64,000 nucleotides of DNA from JBHGYD01 sp041920415 (GTDB lineage: Bacteria; Bacillota; Bacilli; Bacillales; Anoxybacillaceae): contig JBHGYD010000054.1 of NCBI GenBank assembly GCA_041920415.1, positions 1 to 64,000 of the forward strand, written 5' to 3'. A program made the position numbers and the translations under genes. Under the pieces are notes generated by a model. The model did no database searches. It worked only from the letters and a program-made list of their open reading frames with translations, and had not been told where the DNA came from. Of the stretch, positions 1-8,129 are shown piece after piece. Each line of letters starts with the position of its first letter. The first letter of the stretch is position 1.

Positions 1-74
1 ATCGTCTTCGCAATGAGGATTTCTTGTTGTTTGTTTGGATAGATACGAAATCGGTAGGCTTTATGGACGCGCAT
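1..74 (-). CDS. TnpB-family RNA-guided endonuclease, N-terminal fragment (runs off window)
   Basis: Minus-strand reading frame starting at an ATG at 74 and running past the left edge. The 24 visible residues read MRVHKAYRFRIYPNKQQE and on to ILIAKT. The Y-R-F-R-I-Y-P-N-K-x-Q-E signature is the standard opening of canonical IS200/IS605-type TnpB proteins. A strong SD (GGGAGGTG, complement of 83-90) lies 8 nt upstream and a promoter lies at 102-130. It is clearly a different subfamily from the two 522-residue TnpB-like genes later in the window, which open MKTVRVMKIV. Whether it is intact cannot be seen. Confidence 0.75.
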   Translation of the reverse strand, partial: MRVHKAYRFRIYPNKQQEILIAKT

Positions 75-101
75 CGACTCTTCACCTCCCTCTATAGTTC
101 C

Positions 102-130
102 ATTATACACACGAATGTGTGTTCGAACAA
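102..130 (-). promoter_or_regulatory. Probable sigma-A promoter of the left-edge tnpB
   Basis: On the minus strand TTGTTC (complement 125-130) and TATAAT (complement 102-107) are 17 nt apart. The spacer contains a palindrome, ACACAC-N4-GTGTGT (107-122), which could be an operator or a transposon-end hairpin. Confidence 0.6.
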
Positions 131-195
131 GGAGATGATAGAGCGACTCGCAAAAAAGTGAACCACAGAAATATTTTTCAATTCGTCAAACAGTC

Positions 196-282
196 GAGAT
201 GACAAAAGGTCATCTCTTGTCCGAAGCTGATTCATCTCCCACTTACTCACGATGGTTCGTTGAAGTGGGAGATGAATCGGCT
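196..282. repeat. Two adjacent hairpins, possible transposon-end structure
   Basis: A perfect 8-bp stem with a 5-nt loop occupies 196-216 (GAGATGAC / GTCATCTC). Next to it a 20-bp stem at 225-244 / 263-282 contains 16 perfect base pairs plus an AGC/GCT extension across a T-G wobble, with an 18-nt loop. They lie upstream of the left-edge tnpB, where an IS605-type left end with subterminal hairpins would be expected. Neither is followed by a convincing T-run, so termination is a less likely role. Confidence 0.5.
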
Positions 283-285
283 ATT

Positions 286-316
286 TAAGATAAAGCCCTT
301 ACTATAAAGGTAAGGG
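286..316 (-). terminator. Intrinsic terminator of the nifS-nadR operon
   Basis: Seven-bp stem CCCTTAC / GTAAGGG (296-302 / 310-316) with a 7-nt loop, just past the nadR stop when read on the minus strand. The following bases are T-rich (CTTTATCTTA). Confidence 0.6.
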
Positions 317-324
317 ACTTCGTT

Positions 325-864
325 TTATGATTCAATCAGAAACCCAGCCTTTTTGAGGGCAAGGCAGGCCGCATCAAGTTTGGAAGGTGAGTCCGCTTCG
401 AGCGTGTGAAGATGGGTTCCATCGGTGAGCTGTAATAAGTAAGAGGAGTTCGTTTCTTCGATTTTTTGAATAAATTGTTTCACTTCTTGGCGGTTGCTTA
501 CCATGACAGAAGCGGTTAAATCACCGTAGACCGGATGTTCAATTTTCACGTCTTTTACAGTAACGCCGTGATCAACAATGAGCTGCAATTCTTCTTTTGT
601 CTGTTCCGGTTTGTGATAGCAAGCAACGACGCGCGTGTATATTTCGTTCGGAACGGTTGTTGGAAGGTATAAATAACCTTGGCTTGTCGCAATAATCGGC
701 TCATTCCGCGCTTTCAACAACGAAATGTCTTGTACGATCACTTGACGGCTGACGTTGGTTTTTGCTGCTAGTTCCGCCCCGGTTAGCGGCTGCCCACTTT
801 CTTTGAGCCACTGCAAGATGAGCTGTCGTCGCTGTTCTCCTAAAATTTTTTTCTCTTCTTTCAA
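325..864 (-). CDS. nadR: NAD biosynthesis transcriptional repressor NadR/NiaR (YrxA)
   Basis: 179-residue repressor of de novo NAD synthesis; the family uses nicotinic acid as co-repressor. Residues ~13-66 form a winged helix-turn-helix (TNVSRQVIVQDISLLK is the recognition region). Residues ~75-179 form the His-rich 3H ligand domain (CYHKPEQ, DHGVTVKD, IEHPVYGD, HLHTLEAD). The start is TTG, with AAAGGGG about 9 nt upstream. It lies 6 nt downstream of nifS in the same direction, giving a nifS-nadR operon divergent from nadBCA. Repeated TGTCA motifs between nifS and nadB are the likely operator. Confidence 0.9.
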   Translation of the reverse strand: MKEEKKILGEQRRQLILQWLKESGQPLTGAELAAKTNVSRQVIVQDISLLKARNEPIIATSQGYLYLPTTVPNEIYTRVVACYHKPEQTKEELQLIVDHGVTVKDVKIEHPVYGDLTASVMVSNRQEVKQFIQKIEETNSSYLLQLTDGTHLHTLEADSPSKLDAACLALKKAGFLIES

Positions 865-870
865 TCGTTT

Positions 871-2004
871 CTACCCCTTTCTATGTTGACAAATGGTTTC
901 TAATACGGCAACAAGTTGATCGATTTCAGCAGTGGTTGTGAATTTGCCAAGGGAAATTCGCACGAATTGTTTTGCTTCCTCTTTTTCTTTTCCAATCGCT
1001 AACATCGTTCGTGAAGGGGCTTGTTTACCGACTTGACAGGCGCTTCCAGTGGAAATCGCAATGCCGTGGCGGTTGCACTCCAGCATCGTATATTGTCCTT
1101 CGACTCCATGCACGCAAAGACCAATAATATTTGGTAAATGGGTTTTCGGATGCCCTTCAATCGTAATCGGTAGCCCTTTTTCGTAAACGAGAGAAGTAAA
1201 GTATTGGCGTAGTTGCTTGAGTCGTGCTTGCTCTGTTATGAGATTATCACAAATCTGTTGAGCCGCCGTAACAAACGAAGCGATTCCCGGCACATTGACT
1301 GTTCCAGGACGAAAGCCATGTTCATGTGTTGCGTTTGGAAAACAAGCGTTCCATTTTACGCGTGGATCAATGTATACCGCACCGACCCCTTTTGGACCAT
1401 AAATTTTATGAGCAGAAATCGAAAGGCTGTCAACAAACATCGCTTGGACATCTACATGTATTTTACCAAATGTTTGTACGCAATCGCTATGAAAGATCAC
1501 TCCATGTTTACGTAATCGTTTCCCGATTTCTTGAATCGGCTGAACAGTCCCGATTTCGGAGTTGGCATGATGAATCGATGTAAAAATCGTTTTTGGAGTA
1601 ATGGATTGTTCGAGTTCATTAATATCGATCAGTCCGAAGCGGTCAACCGGTAAATATGTCACTTCATATCCTTCCGTTTCTAGCTGTTGAAACAAATGAT
1701 ACAGCGAAGCATGCTCAGTTGCGGTCGTAATGAGATGATTTCCTTTATGACGGTGCGCTTGAATAATCGAACGAACAACCAATATGTTGGACTCGGTTCC
1801 CCCGCTTGTAAAATAAATCCCTCTTTCGTCGCCGTTAATGAATGTCGCTAACTCTTTACGACAAATATCTAAAAGACGAGCAGCCGAACTTCCGATATCA
1901 TGCAAGCTGCTCGCATTGCCAAAGTATGATTTCGCTGCCTCTGTATAGACGTGCAACGCTTCTTCACTCATCGGCGTTGTCGCTGCGTAATCGAAATAAA
2001 TCAT
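871..2004 (-). CDS. nifS: NifS-type cysteine desulfurase dedicated to NadA Fe-S cluster
   Basis: 377-residue class V aminotransferase-fold PLP enzyme that removes sulfur from cysteine. The PLP lysine is K200 in SISAHKIYGPKG, and the mobile-loop persulfide cysteine is C323 in ISTGSACQVGKQ. The TGGT loop (SGGTESNI) and the H-A-N-S-E-I-G-T motif are intact. Divergent placement next to nadBCA, with nadR behind it, matches the B. subtilis arrangement, where this enzyme supplies sulfur for the NadA [4Fe-4S] cluster. A second cysteine desulfurase sits beside mnmA at 43760, so the two appear to be specialised. Confidence 0.92.
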   Translation of the reverse strand: MIYFDYAATTPMSEEALHVYTEAAKSYFGNASSLHDIGSSAARLLDICRKELATFINGDERGIYFTSGGTESNILVVRSIIQAHRHKGNHLITTATEHASLYHLFQQLETEGYEVTYLPVDRFGLIDINELEQSITPKTIFTSIHHANSEIGTVQPIQEIGKRLRKHGVIFHSDCVQTFGKIHVDVQAMFVDSLSISAHKIYGPKGVGAVYIDPRVKWNACFPNATHEHGFRPGTVNVPGIASFVTAAQQICDNLITEQARLKQLRQYFTSLVYEKGLPITIEGHPKTHLPNIIGLCVHGVEGQYTMLECNRHGIAISTGSACQVGKQAPSRTMLAIGKEKEEAKQFVRISLGKFTTTAEIDQLVAVLETICQHRKG

Positions 2005-2039
2005 TCGCTCATTCCCTCACAGTTTGAAAAATAAAAGTC

Positions 2040-2081
2040 TTGTCATTAGTTTAAATATGTGTCAATATAAGTGTCAAGACA
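2040..2081. promoter_or_regulatory. Putative NadR operator/promoter region between nifS and nadB
   Basis: The divergent intergenic region holds three TGTCA motifs (2041-2045, 2060-2064, 2072-2076). The last is part of TGTCAAGACA (2072-2081), with inverted TGTC/GACA arms; the TGTCAA copies form a direct repeat. TTGTCA at 2040-2045 could be a -35 for nadB, but its -10 is weak. Assignment to NadR is inferred from context. Confidence 0.45.
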
Positions 2082-2106
2082 ATAAGGTGTAATGGGAGGC
2101 TTATTC

Positions 2107-3651
2107 ATGCCGCAAACAGATGTCATTATTGTCGGGAGTGGTCTTGCGTCGTTAATGACGGCGTATTGTTTATATGAGCACAAAAACGTGATAATTTTCA
2201 CAAAAGCTAAAAAAGAAGAAAGTAACTCGTGGTTCGCCCAAGGAGGAGTTGCCGCTGTCTTCTCCGAGCAAGATGACTGGCGTTTTCATTATGAGGATAC
2301 GATGGTGGCAGGCTGTTACCATAACGATGAGCGTGCAGTCGAACTTCTTGCTCAAGAAGGGCCGAAACGACTTCGTGAGCTCGTTGCGACCGGATTACGA
2401 TTCGATTGCGACAAAGACGGACGCTTTCATCTCGGAAAAGAAGGGGCTCATTGCTGTCGAAGAATTTTACACGCAGGAGGCGATCAAACAGGGAAAGCGC
2501 TCGTTTCTTTTCTTCTTGATCAGCTGCGAGGAAACGTGACGATAATCGAAGACGAGAGCGTTATTGACTTACTTATTCACAACGGTCGCTGCATCGGAGT
2601 ACAAACAAAAAATCGTTTCGGTATAACAGCCAAGCATTACGCGAATGCTGTCGTCCTTTCAACAGGTGGCTGTGCGGGGATGTACTCGTTTTCCTCGAAT
2701 GCGTCAACAATCACCGGTGATGGCATTGCGTTAGCGTATCGCGCCGGTGCAACCGTTACAGATTTGGAATTTATTCAATTTCATCCAACGATGCTTTATG
2801 TCGATGGAAAAGCGGTTGGTCTGATTTCCGAAGCGGTACGTGGGGAAGGAGCCGTGTTAGTAACGGAAGATGGAAGGAAATTGATGGAACATGTGCATCC
2901 ACAACAAGATTTAGCCCCGCGCGACATTGTTGCCCGAACGATTCATGCCGAAGTGGTGAAAGGGAATCGCGTGTATTTAGATATTTCCATGATTGACAAC
3001 TTTCAAGAACGTTTTCCGACCATTACAAAACGATGCCAATCATATGGAGTGAACATCGAGAGAGGGAAACTCCCTGTTGTGCCAGGTGCTCATTTTTTGA
3101 TGGGAGGCATTCAAGTAGACATGGATGGTCAAACTTCCATACCAGGCTTATATGCAGTTGGTGAAGTTGCATGTACAGGTGTTCATGGAGCCAATCGCTT
3201 AGCAAGCAACTCTTTACTAGAAGGAATTGTGTTTGGGGAACGATTAGCAGCCGCATTACGACAGAACAAACAGGAGAACATCACGCACGAGCATAAGGAA
3301 AATCGTTTTGCGAAAAAAATCCCAAAATTATTGCCAACAAAACAACAAATTCAAACGATGATGATGCAGTATGTCGGAATCATAAGAAACGAAAAAGGGT
3401 TAACATATGCGAAACAATGGTTTGAACAATTTTCGATTCCTAATTTAGTAAACGCGAATGTGGTTGACTTACCGTTAGAAGAAATAACCATCGTCTATAT
3501 GCTTATTACCGGTTGGTTACTCACAACTTCTGCGTTACAACGAACGGAAAGTCGCGGGGGGCATTATCGTTGTGATTATCCACAGATGGATGAGCGATGG
3601 AAAAAGCGGCGCATTCAGCGAATAAGAAGTGAACTTGTTGTGAAAGCATAG
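2107..3651 (+). CDS. nadB: L-aspartate oxidase
   Basis: FAD enzyme oxidising L-aspartate to iminoaspartate, the first step of de novo NAD synthesis. The N-terminal dinucleotide-binding motif VIIVGSGLASLMTAY is followed by the succinate dehydrogenase/fumarate reductase-type signatures NSWFAQGGVAAVF, FIQFHPTML and APRDIVART, and by the FAD-binding GANRLASNSLLEG. The chosen ATG gives 514 residues; GGGAGG lies 7 nt upstream, better than the ATG at 2092, which has no SD. nadC follows 12 nt later, so nadB-nadC-nadA form one operon. Confidence 0.95.
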   Translation: MPQTDVIIVGSGLASLMTAYCLYEHKNVIIFTKAKKEESNSWFAQGGVAAVFSEQDDWRFHYEDTMVAGCYHNDERAVELLAQEGPKRLRELVATGLRFDCDKDGRFHLGKEGAHCCRRILHAGGDQTGKALVSFLLDQLRGNVTIIEDESVIDLLIHNGRCIGVQTKNRFGITAKHYANAVVLSTGGCAGMYSFSSNASTITGDGIALAYRAGATVTDLEFIQFHPTMLYVDGKAVGLISEAVRGEGAVLVTEDGRKLMEHVHPQQDLAPRDIVARTIHAEVVKGNRVYLDISMIDNFQERFPTITKRCQSYGVNIERGKLPVVPGAHFLMGGIQVDMDGQTSIPGLYAVGEVACTGVHGANRLASNSLLEGIVFGERLAAALRQNKQENITHEHKENRFAKKIPKLLPTKQQIQTMMMQYVGIIRNEKGLTYAKQWFEQFSIPNLVNANVVDLPLEEITIVYMLITGWLLTTSALQRTESRGGHYRCDYPQMDERWKKRRIQRIRSELVVKA

Positions 3652-3663
3652 GGGGGGAGAACG

Positions 3664-4503
3664 GTGAATACGGTAAAGTTACAACAAATGTTGCAGCAGT
3701 TTTTTTTAGAAGACATCGGGGAGCGCGATGCCACAAGTGAAACGATTTTTCCAAGCAAGCAGCAAGCAACCGGAGTGTTCCTTGCCAAAGAAGATGGCGT
3801 TCTTGCGGGAACAGACGTCATCACAACAGGATATCATCTATTGGATCGTACGATTGAAATCACCCTATACAAGCGGGATGGAGAAAGTATAAAAAAGGGG
3901 GACATTATCGCTTCAGTTGTTGGTCCCATCGCCCCATTATTAACTGGCGAGCGCGTCATTTTAAATGTATTGCAGCGAATGAGCGGCATCGCTACGTTAA
4001 CGAATCGGGCAGTGACCATATTAAACAGCAACCATACACGCATTTGTGATACGCGAAAAACAACACCTGGACTACGAATGCTAGAAAAATATGCGGTGAC
4101 GTGTGGAGGCGGCTATAATCATCGTTTCGGTTTGTATGACGCTGTGATGATTAAAGACAATCACATTGCCTTTTGTGGCTCAATTACAAAAGCAGTAAAA
4201 GCCGTACGCGAAAAGCTTGGTCATATGATCAAAATCGAAGTAGAAACGGAGACGAAAGAACAAGTAGTAGAAGCAGTCGATGCAGGTGCGGATGTAATTA
4301 TGTTTGATAATCGTACCCCGGAAGAAGTGCGCGAGTTTGTTCAGCTTGTTCCAAAGTCGATGATTACGGAAGCGTCTGGTGGCATTACATTAGAAAATCT
4401 TGCATTATATCGGGATACTGGTGTTGATTATATTTCATTAGGCATATTAACCCATTCGGCGAAAGCATTAGATATTAGTTTTAATATTGAAGGATGGAAA
4501 TAG
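3664..4503 (+). CDS. nadC: Nicotinate-nucleotide diphosphorylase (carboxylating), quinolinate phosphoribosyltransferase
   Basis: 279 residues. It converts quinolinate and PRPP to nicotinate mononucleotide, third step of the pathway. Typical motifs are LNVLQRMSGIAT, CDTRKTTPGLR, KYAVTCGGGYNHR, MIKDNH and the C-terminal EASGGITLEN and GVDYISLGILTHS. The start is GTG with a G-rich SD (GGGGGGGAGA) just upstream. The 3' end overlaps upstream possible starts of nadA, indicating tight coupling. Confidence 0.95.
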   Translation: MNTVKLQQMLQQFFLEDIGERDATSETIFPSKQQATGVFLAKEDGVLAGTDVITTGYHLLDRTIEITLYKRDGESIKKGDIIASVVGPIAPLLTGERVILNVLQRMSGIATLTNRAVTILNSNHTRICDTRKTTPGLRMLEKYAVTCGGGYNHRFGLYDAVMIKDNHIAFCGSITKAVKAVREKLGHMIKIEVETETKEQVVEAVDAGADVIMFDNRTPEEVREFVQLVPKSMITEASGGITLENLALYRDTGVDYISLGILTHSAKALDISFNIEGWK

Positions 4504-4517
4504 GGGAGAGAGAAACG

Positions 4518-5621
4518 ATGAATGTATTGGAAATGATGAAACAACACGATGATATGCCACAAAACTATAAAACGATGAGTGTGGAGAAAATGGAAGCGCG
4601 GGTTCGTGCTATTAAAGAAAAATTTGGCGAGCGGCTGTTTATCCCAGGGCATCATTATCAAAAAGATGAAGTAATTCAATTTTCCGATGCGACGGGGGAT
4701 TCATTGCAACTTGCACAAGTGGCGGCCAAAAACGATAAAGCGGAATATATCGTATTTTGCGGTGTGCATTTTATGGCGGAAACAGCGGATATTTTAACAG
4801 GAGATCATCAAAAAGTGATTTTGCCGGATATGCGGGCAGGTTGTTCGATGGCTGACATGGCTGATTTGATCCAAGTCGAACGAGCATGGCCGATATTACA
4901 AGAGTTATTCGGTGATACGATTTTACCATTAACATACGTGAACTCGACAGCGGCGATTAAAGCGTTTGTTGGGCGACATGGCGGAGCAACCGTTACGTCA
5001 TCAAATGCGGAAAAAATGGTTGCTTGGGCATTGGCGCAAAAAGAGCGAATCTTTTTCTTACCAGACCAACATTTAGGAAGAAATACAGCATACAAACTAG
5101 GAATCGCTCTTGATGAGATGGCGGTATGGGATCCGCTTACCGATTCGCTCGAATATAAAGGCGATAGGAAACGGATAAAAGTGATCCTTTGGAAAGGCCA
5201 TTGCTCCGTCCATGAAAATTTTACTGTAAAAAATATTGAATATATTCGCCAAACAAAACCAGACATGAACATTATCGTCCATCCGGAATGTAGCTGGGAA
5301 GTCGTGCAACAGTCTGATTATGCTGGTTCTACAAAATATATTATTGAAACGATTCAAAATGCACCAACTGGAAGCAAATGGGCGATTGGTACGGAAATGA
5401 ATTTAGTAAACCGGTTGATTCAACAACATCCGGACAAAGAAATCATTTCATTAAATCCTTACATGTGTCCATGTTTGACGATGAATCGCATTGATTTGCC
5501 TCATTTTCTTTGGACGTTAGAGTCATTAGAACAAGGAAAAATCGTGAATCAAATTACGGTTTCGCCTTCCATCGCCAAAGACGCTGTTCAAGCGCTTGAA
5601 CGAATGTTAGCTCTCGCTTAA
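4518..5621 (+). CDS. nadA: Quinolinate synthase
   Basis: 367 residues from the chosen ATG (SD GGGGAGAG, 4502-4509). It condenses iminoaspartate with dihydroxyacetone phosphate using a [4Fe-4S] cluster. The candidate cluster cysteines lie in CGVHFMAET, HPECSWEV and NPYMCPCLTMNRI; other conserved motifs are PGHHYQKDE, MRAGCSMADMA and YVNSTAAIKA. The length fits the long Bacillus-type NadA. It ends the nadBCA operon and a strong terminator follows. An in-frame start at 4494 is possible but lies inside nadC. Confidence 0.93.
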   Translation: MNVLEMMKQHDDMPQNYKTMSVEKMEARVRAIKEKFGERLFIPGHHYQKDEVIQFSDATGDSLQLAQVAAKNDKAEYIVFCGVHFMAETADILTGDHQKVILPDMRAGCSMADMADLIQVERAWPILQELFGDTILPLTYVNSTAAIKAFVGRHGGATVTSSNAEKMVAWALAQKERIFFLPDQHLGRNTAYKLGIALDEMAVWDPLTDSLEYKGDRKRIKVILWKGHCSVHENFTVKNIEYIRQTKPDMNIIVHPECSWEVVQQSDYAGSTKYIIETIQNAPTGSKWAIGTEMNLVNRLIQQHPDKEIISLNPYMCPCLTMNRIDLPHFLWTLESLEQGKIVNQITVSPSIAKDAVQALERMLALA

Positions 5622-5625
5622 AACA

Positions 5626-5670
5626 AACAAGGTCTGATAGGGCATTTCCATCAGGCCTTGTTAATTTTTT
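5626..5670 (+). terminator. Terminator of the nadBCA operon
   Basis: Thirteen-bp imperfect stem (5626-5638 / 5650-5662; AACAAGG-t-CTGAT with ATCAG-g-CCTTGTT) followed by AATTTTTT. Confidence 0.85.
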
Positions 5671-5671
5671 A

Positions 5672-5700
5672 TCATAAAATCATCGCTTTGTTCATACATT
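5672..5700 (+). promoter_or_regulatory. Probable sigma-E promoter of safA
   Basis: TCATAAA (5672-5678), a 14-nt spacer and CATACATT (5693-5700) match the sporulation sigma-E pattern (ATA-rich -35, CATAnnnT -10). It sits between the nadA terminator and safA, and safA expression is sigma-E dependent in B. subtilis. Confidence 0.65.
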
Positions 5701-5776
5701 GTGTTGAAGGATGATGGTGACAACAAGCTGAAGCTTAAATACAATACAAAACGTTTGGGTGTAGGAGGGGAACGGA

Positions 5777-7162
5777 GTGAAAATTCATATTGTGCAAAAG
5801 GGCGATACGCTTTGGAAAATTGCGCAAAAATACGGGGTCGACTTTGAACAATTGAAAAAAATGAACGGTCATTTAAGCAATCCAGACATGATTATGCCAG
5901 GAATGAAAATTAAAGTACCGACAGCGGGAGTTCCAGTCAAAAACGAAATGCAAAAGAAAGAAACAAAAATTAATATAGCACCGAAGAAAGAAGAGCCGAA
6001 TCTAGAGCATCCATATATGAATGCGAAACCATTTATTTCATTTGACATCGAATCAGAAGTATCCCCAAATCTCAATATCAATCCGCCCGCTAAAGAAGCG
6101 CCAAAAGTGCCAGTCGCAGAAGTGAAAAAGGAAATACCAAAGCCAGCTGTTTTAGAGGAACCAAAAGCACCAGTAGCGGAAATTCCAAAAGAAGTGCCGA
6201 AAGAGATAGAAAAGAAAGTGCCAAACGAAGTGCCGAAGTCCAATGTTCCAGAGATGAATAAAGCACCAAAAAAAGATTTAGAAAAAGCGGAAAATGTTAC
6301 TCCGCTTACGCATACGATTCCGCCTGTTTCTCCGCAAACAAATGTGAATCTTGCGAAGCAAATGCCGAGTATGCCACAGATTCCAATGAAACCAACGAAT
6401 ATTTTACCAAATATCATGAAACCGGAGATGGAGTTGGAAAATCCGGAAACAGCAAAAGCAAAAAAAGATGTAAACGATGAGAATCCGCCGGAACTACCAA
6501 CCGTTCCGTATGTTCCAATCACGCCACAACAAACGTTTCCAGAGTATGGGATGCCGGCACAGCCAAATATAAATGTGCAACCACAAGAGCAGCCATGTGT
6601 TCCTGTTACTCCAGTGATGCCTGGTTATGGGTTTTATTATCCGCCAATGCCAATGGCACCGATGGGTTATCCATCTCCGCAACCACTCGTGCCATTTCAT
6701 CATGTAGAAAGCAGCTCACACCCATTTCCGGGAATTCACGAAAGCAGCAGTGAATTTCATGAACCATTACCACCAATGCCGAATGTAGCGGCACCGAATG
6801 CGAATATCGAATTGACGGCGAACATAGCACCACAAGCAACGGGAGGCATCCCAATGCCATATGCACCTGCGCCTTGTGTTCCAATCACACCAATGATGCC
6901 TAGTTATGGATGGCATCCACCAACATATCCACAGCCATATATGCCACCAACACCTGCTTATTATTCACCAACGTATCTGCCGCAACCGATGCCAGCTAGT
7001 TTTCCGGTACATCAGGCAGAAGCTCCAGTATATCCACTAACACAAGCACCGATGCAACAAAATTATTATCCGCCAGCACAACCTTCCGCTTTTCCTCCTA
7101 CGTCGCAGCAATTATTTATGATGCCGGAATATGGGGAAAGTAGCGATCGTGAAAACTACTAA
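5777..7162 (+). CDS. safA: Spore coat assembly protein SafA
   Basis: 461-residue inner-coat morphogenetic protein. Residues 1-49 are one LysM domain (IHIVQKGDTLWKIAQKYGVD, ending MKIKVP), expected to anchor it to cortex peptidoglycan. The rest is low complexity: a Lys/Glu/Pro-rich segment with repeats such as VPKE and APVAEI (~residues 100-180), then a Pro/Met/Tyr-rich C-terminal half with YGFYYPP and PTPAYYSPTY, typical of a cross-linked coat protein. The start is GTG with SD GGAGGGG. It is followed directly, with overlap, by the kinase-fold gene. Confidence 0.9.
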   Translation: MKIHIVQKGDTLWKIAQKYGVDFEQLKKMNGHLSNPDMIMPGMKIKVPTAGVPVKNEMQKKETKINIAPKKEEPNLEHPYMNAKPFISFDIESEVSPNLNINPPAKEAPKVPVAEVKKEIPKPAVLEEPKAPVAEIPKEVPKEIEKKVPNEVPKSNVPEMNKAPKKDLEKAENVTPLTHTIPPVSPQTNVNLAKQMPSMPQIPMKPTNILPNIMKPEMELENPETAKAKKDVNDENPPELPTVPYVPITPQQTFPEYGMPAQPNINVQPQEQPCVPVTPVMPGYGFYYPPMPMAPMGYPSPQPLVPFHHVESSSHPFPGIHESSSEFHEPLPPMPNVAAPNANIELTANIAPQATGGIPMPYAPAPCVPITPMMPSYGWHPPTYPQPYMPPTPAYYSPTYLPQPMPASFPVHQAEAPVYPLTQAPMQQNYYPPAQPSAFPPTSQQLFMMPEYGESSDRENY

Positions 7163-8096
7163 GAAAAAGAGAGACGATGAGCGGCATCGTCTCTTTCTTC
7201 TTCTTAAAGCGGAATATGAGTTGTGCGTGAAGGACGTCATGATGCTAAAGCCTTACGTATGGGTGATTGATACGGATGAAGGAAAATGGGTGTTAAAAGG
7301 GTACCCATCTTTTTTCGAGGCAGCGCGACAATTGATGTTTATCAGCTCATTAAAACAAGCGGGGTTTCAAGCTGCTCCTTCTGTAAAAACAACGACATTG
7401 CGCAGTGGAATCGTTTACTTTCAGCGAGCATATTGGACGTTACAAACGTATATTCCACACATAAAGACATTGACATTTACGGATGATCAAGATCGAAAAG
7501 ACGGTCTGGATTTGCTTCGTGAGTATCACTCTTTTTCACAGCAAATATTACGTAGTCCGTTTTTTACCATGGCGATTCCACATTATTATCTTTATGAAAA
7601 ATGGCGACAGCGTTATGATTTTTTTCTATCTCATTTACCGCACATGAAGCGAATCATTCCGAAAAACGAACTTTCTTTCATTTTACAATGCGCTGATTAT
7701 TTTTTACGTTATTTCCCATATTTTGCCCATTCATTAGCGACAGAAGAAATCGCCATTATTCACGGCGATGTTGCTTCCCATAATTTTTTGCGAACGGAAC
7801 AAGGAAACGTGTATTTGATCGATTATGATTTAATCGCGATCGCCCCGCCAAGCATCGATTATTTGCAATACGCGAACCGCATTTTACCGCATATGCAATG
7901 GTCGCTTGCTCGTTTGAAACAAATTCCGTTGTTTCAATCATTGTTGGAAAAACTATGGTTTTTACATGCCCTTATTTTCCCTGCCGATGTGATACGCGAG
8001 TGTCGTTTCCTTTTGCGAACACAAACTCCTTTTACGATTCCACATTTCGAATATCGCAAACAGTTTGTGCAAAAAATTATCGATATGGTAAGATAA
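7149..8096 (+). CDS. Aminoglycoside-phosphotransferase-fold protein, CotS/YsxE-like (probable spore coat kinase homologue)
   Basis: About 315 residues with protein-kinase-like APH fold. The catalytic loop IIHGDVASHNFL (HGDxxxxN) and metal-binding VYLIDYDLI are both present. Upstream WVLKGYPS may hold the ATP-binding lysine. This arrangement occurs in the Bacillus coat proteins CotS, YsxE and YutH. The gene overlaps the 3' end of safA. GTG at 7149 is preferred because GGGGAAAG lies 9 nt upstream; an ATG at 7131 is also in frame. Position behind the coat organiser SafA supports a coat role. The substrate is unknown. Confidence 0.75.
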   Translation: MKTTKKKRDDERHRLFLLLKAEYELCVKDVMMLKPYVWVIDTDEGKWVLKGYPSFFEAARQLMFISSLKQAGFQAAPSVKTTTLRSGIVYFQRAYWTLQTYIPHIKTLTFTDDQDRKDGLDLLREYHSFSQQILRSPFFTMAIPHYYLYEKWRQRYDFFLSHLPHMKRIIPKNELSFILQCADYFLRYFPYFAHSLATEEIAIIHGDVASHNFLRTEQGNVYLIDYDLIAIAPPSIDYLQYANRILPHMQWSLARLKQIPLFQSLLEKLWFLHALIFPADVIRECRFLLRTQTPFTIPHFEYRKQFVQKIIDMVR

Positions 8097-8129
8097 CGTA
8101 TATGTAATTTTTCGTGAAAGGGAGTCGAC

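Noticed and set aside
5869..6522. 217-residue minus-strand open frame rich in Gly, Phe and Ser
   Set aside because: Antisense shadow of the repetitive Lys/Pro/Glu-rich safA gene, with no SD or recognisable domain.
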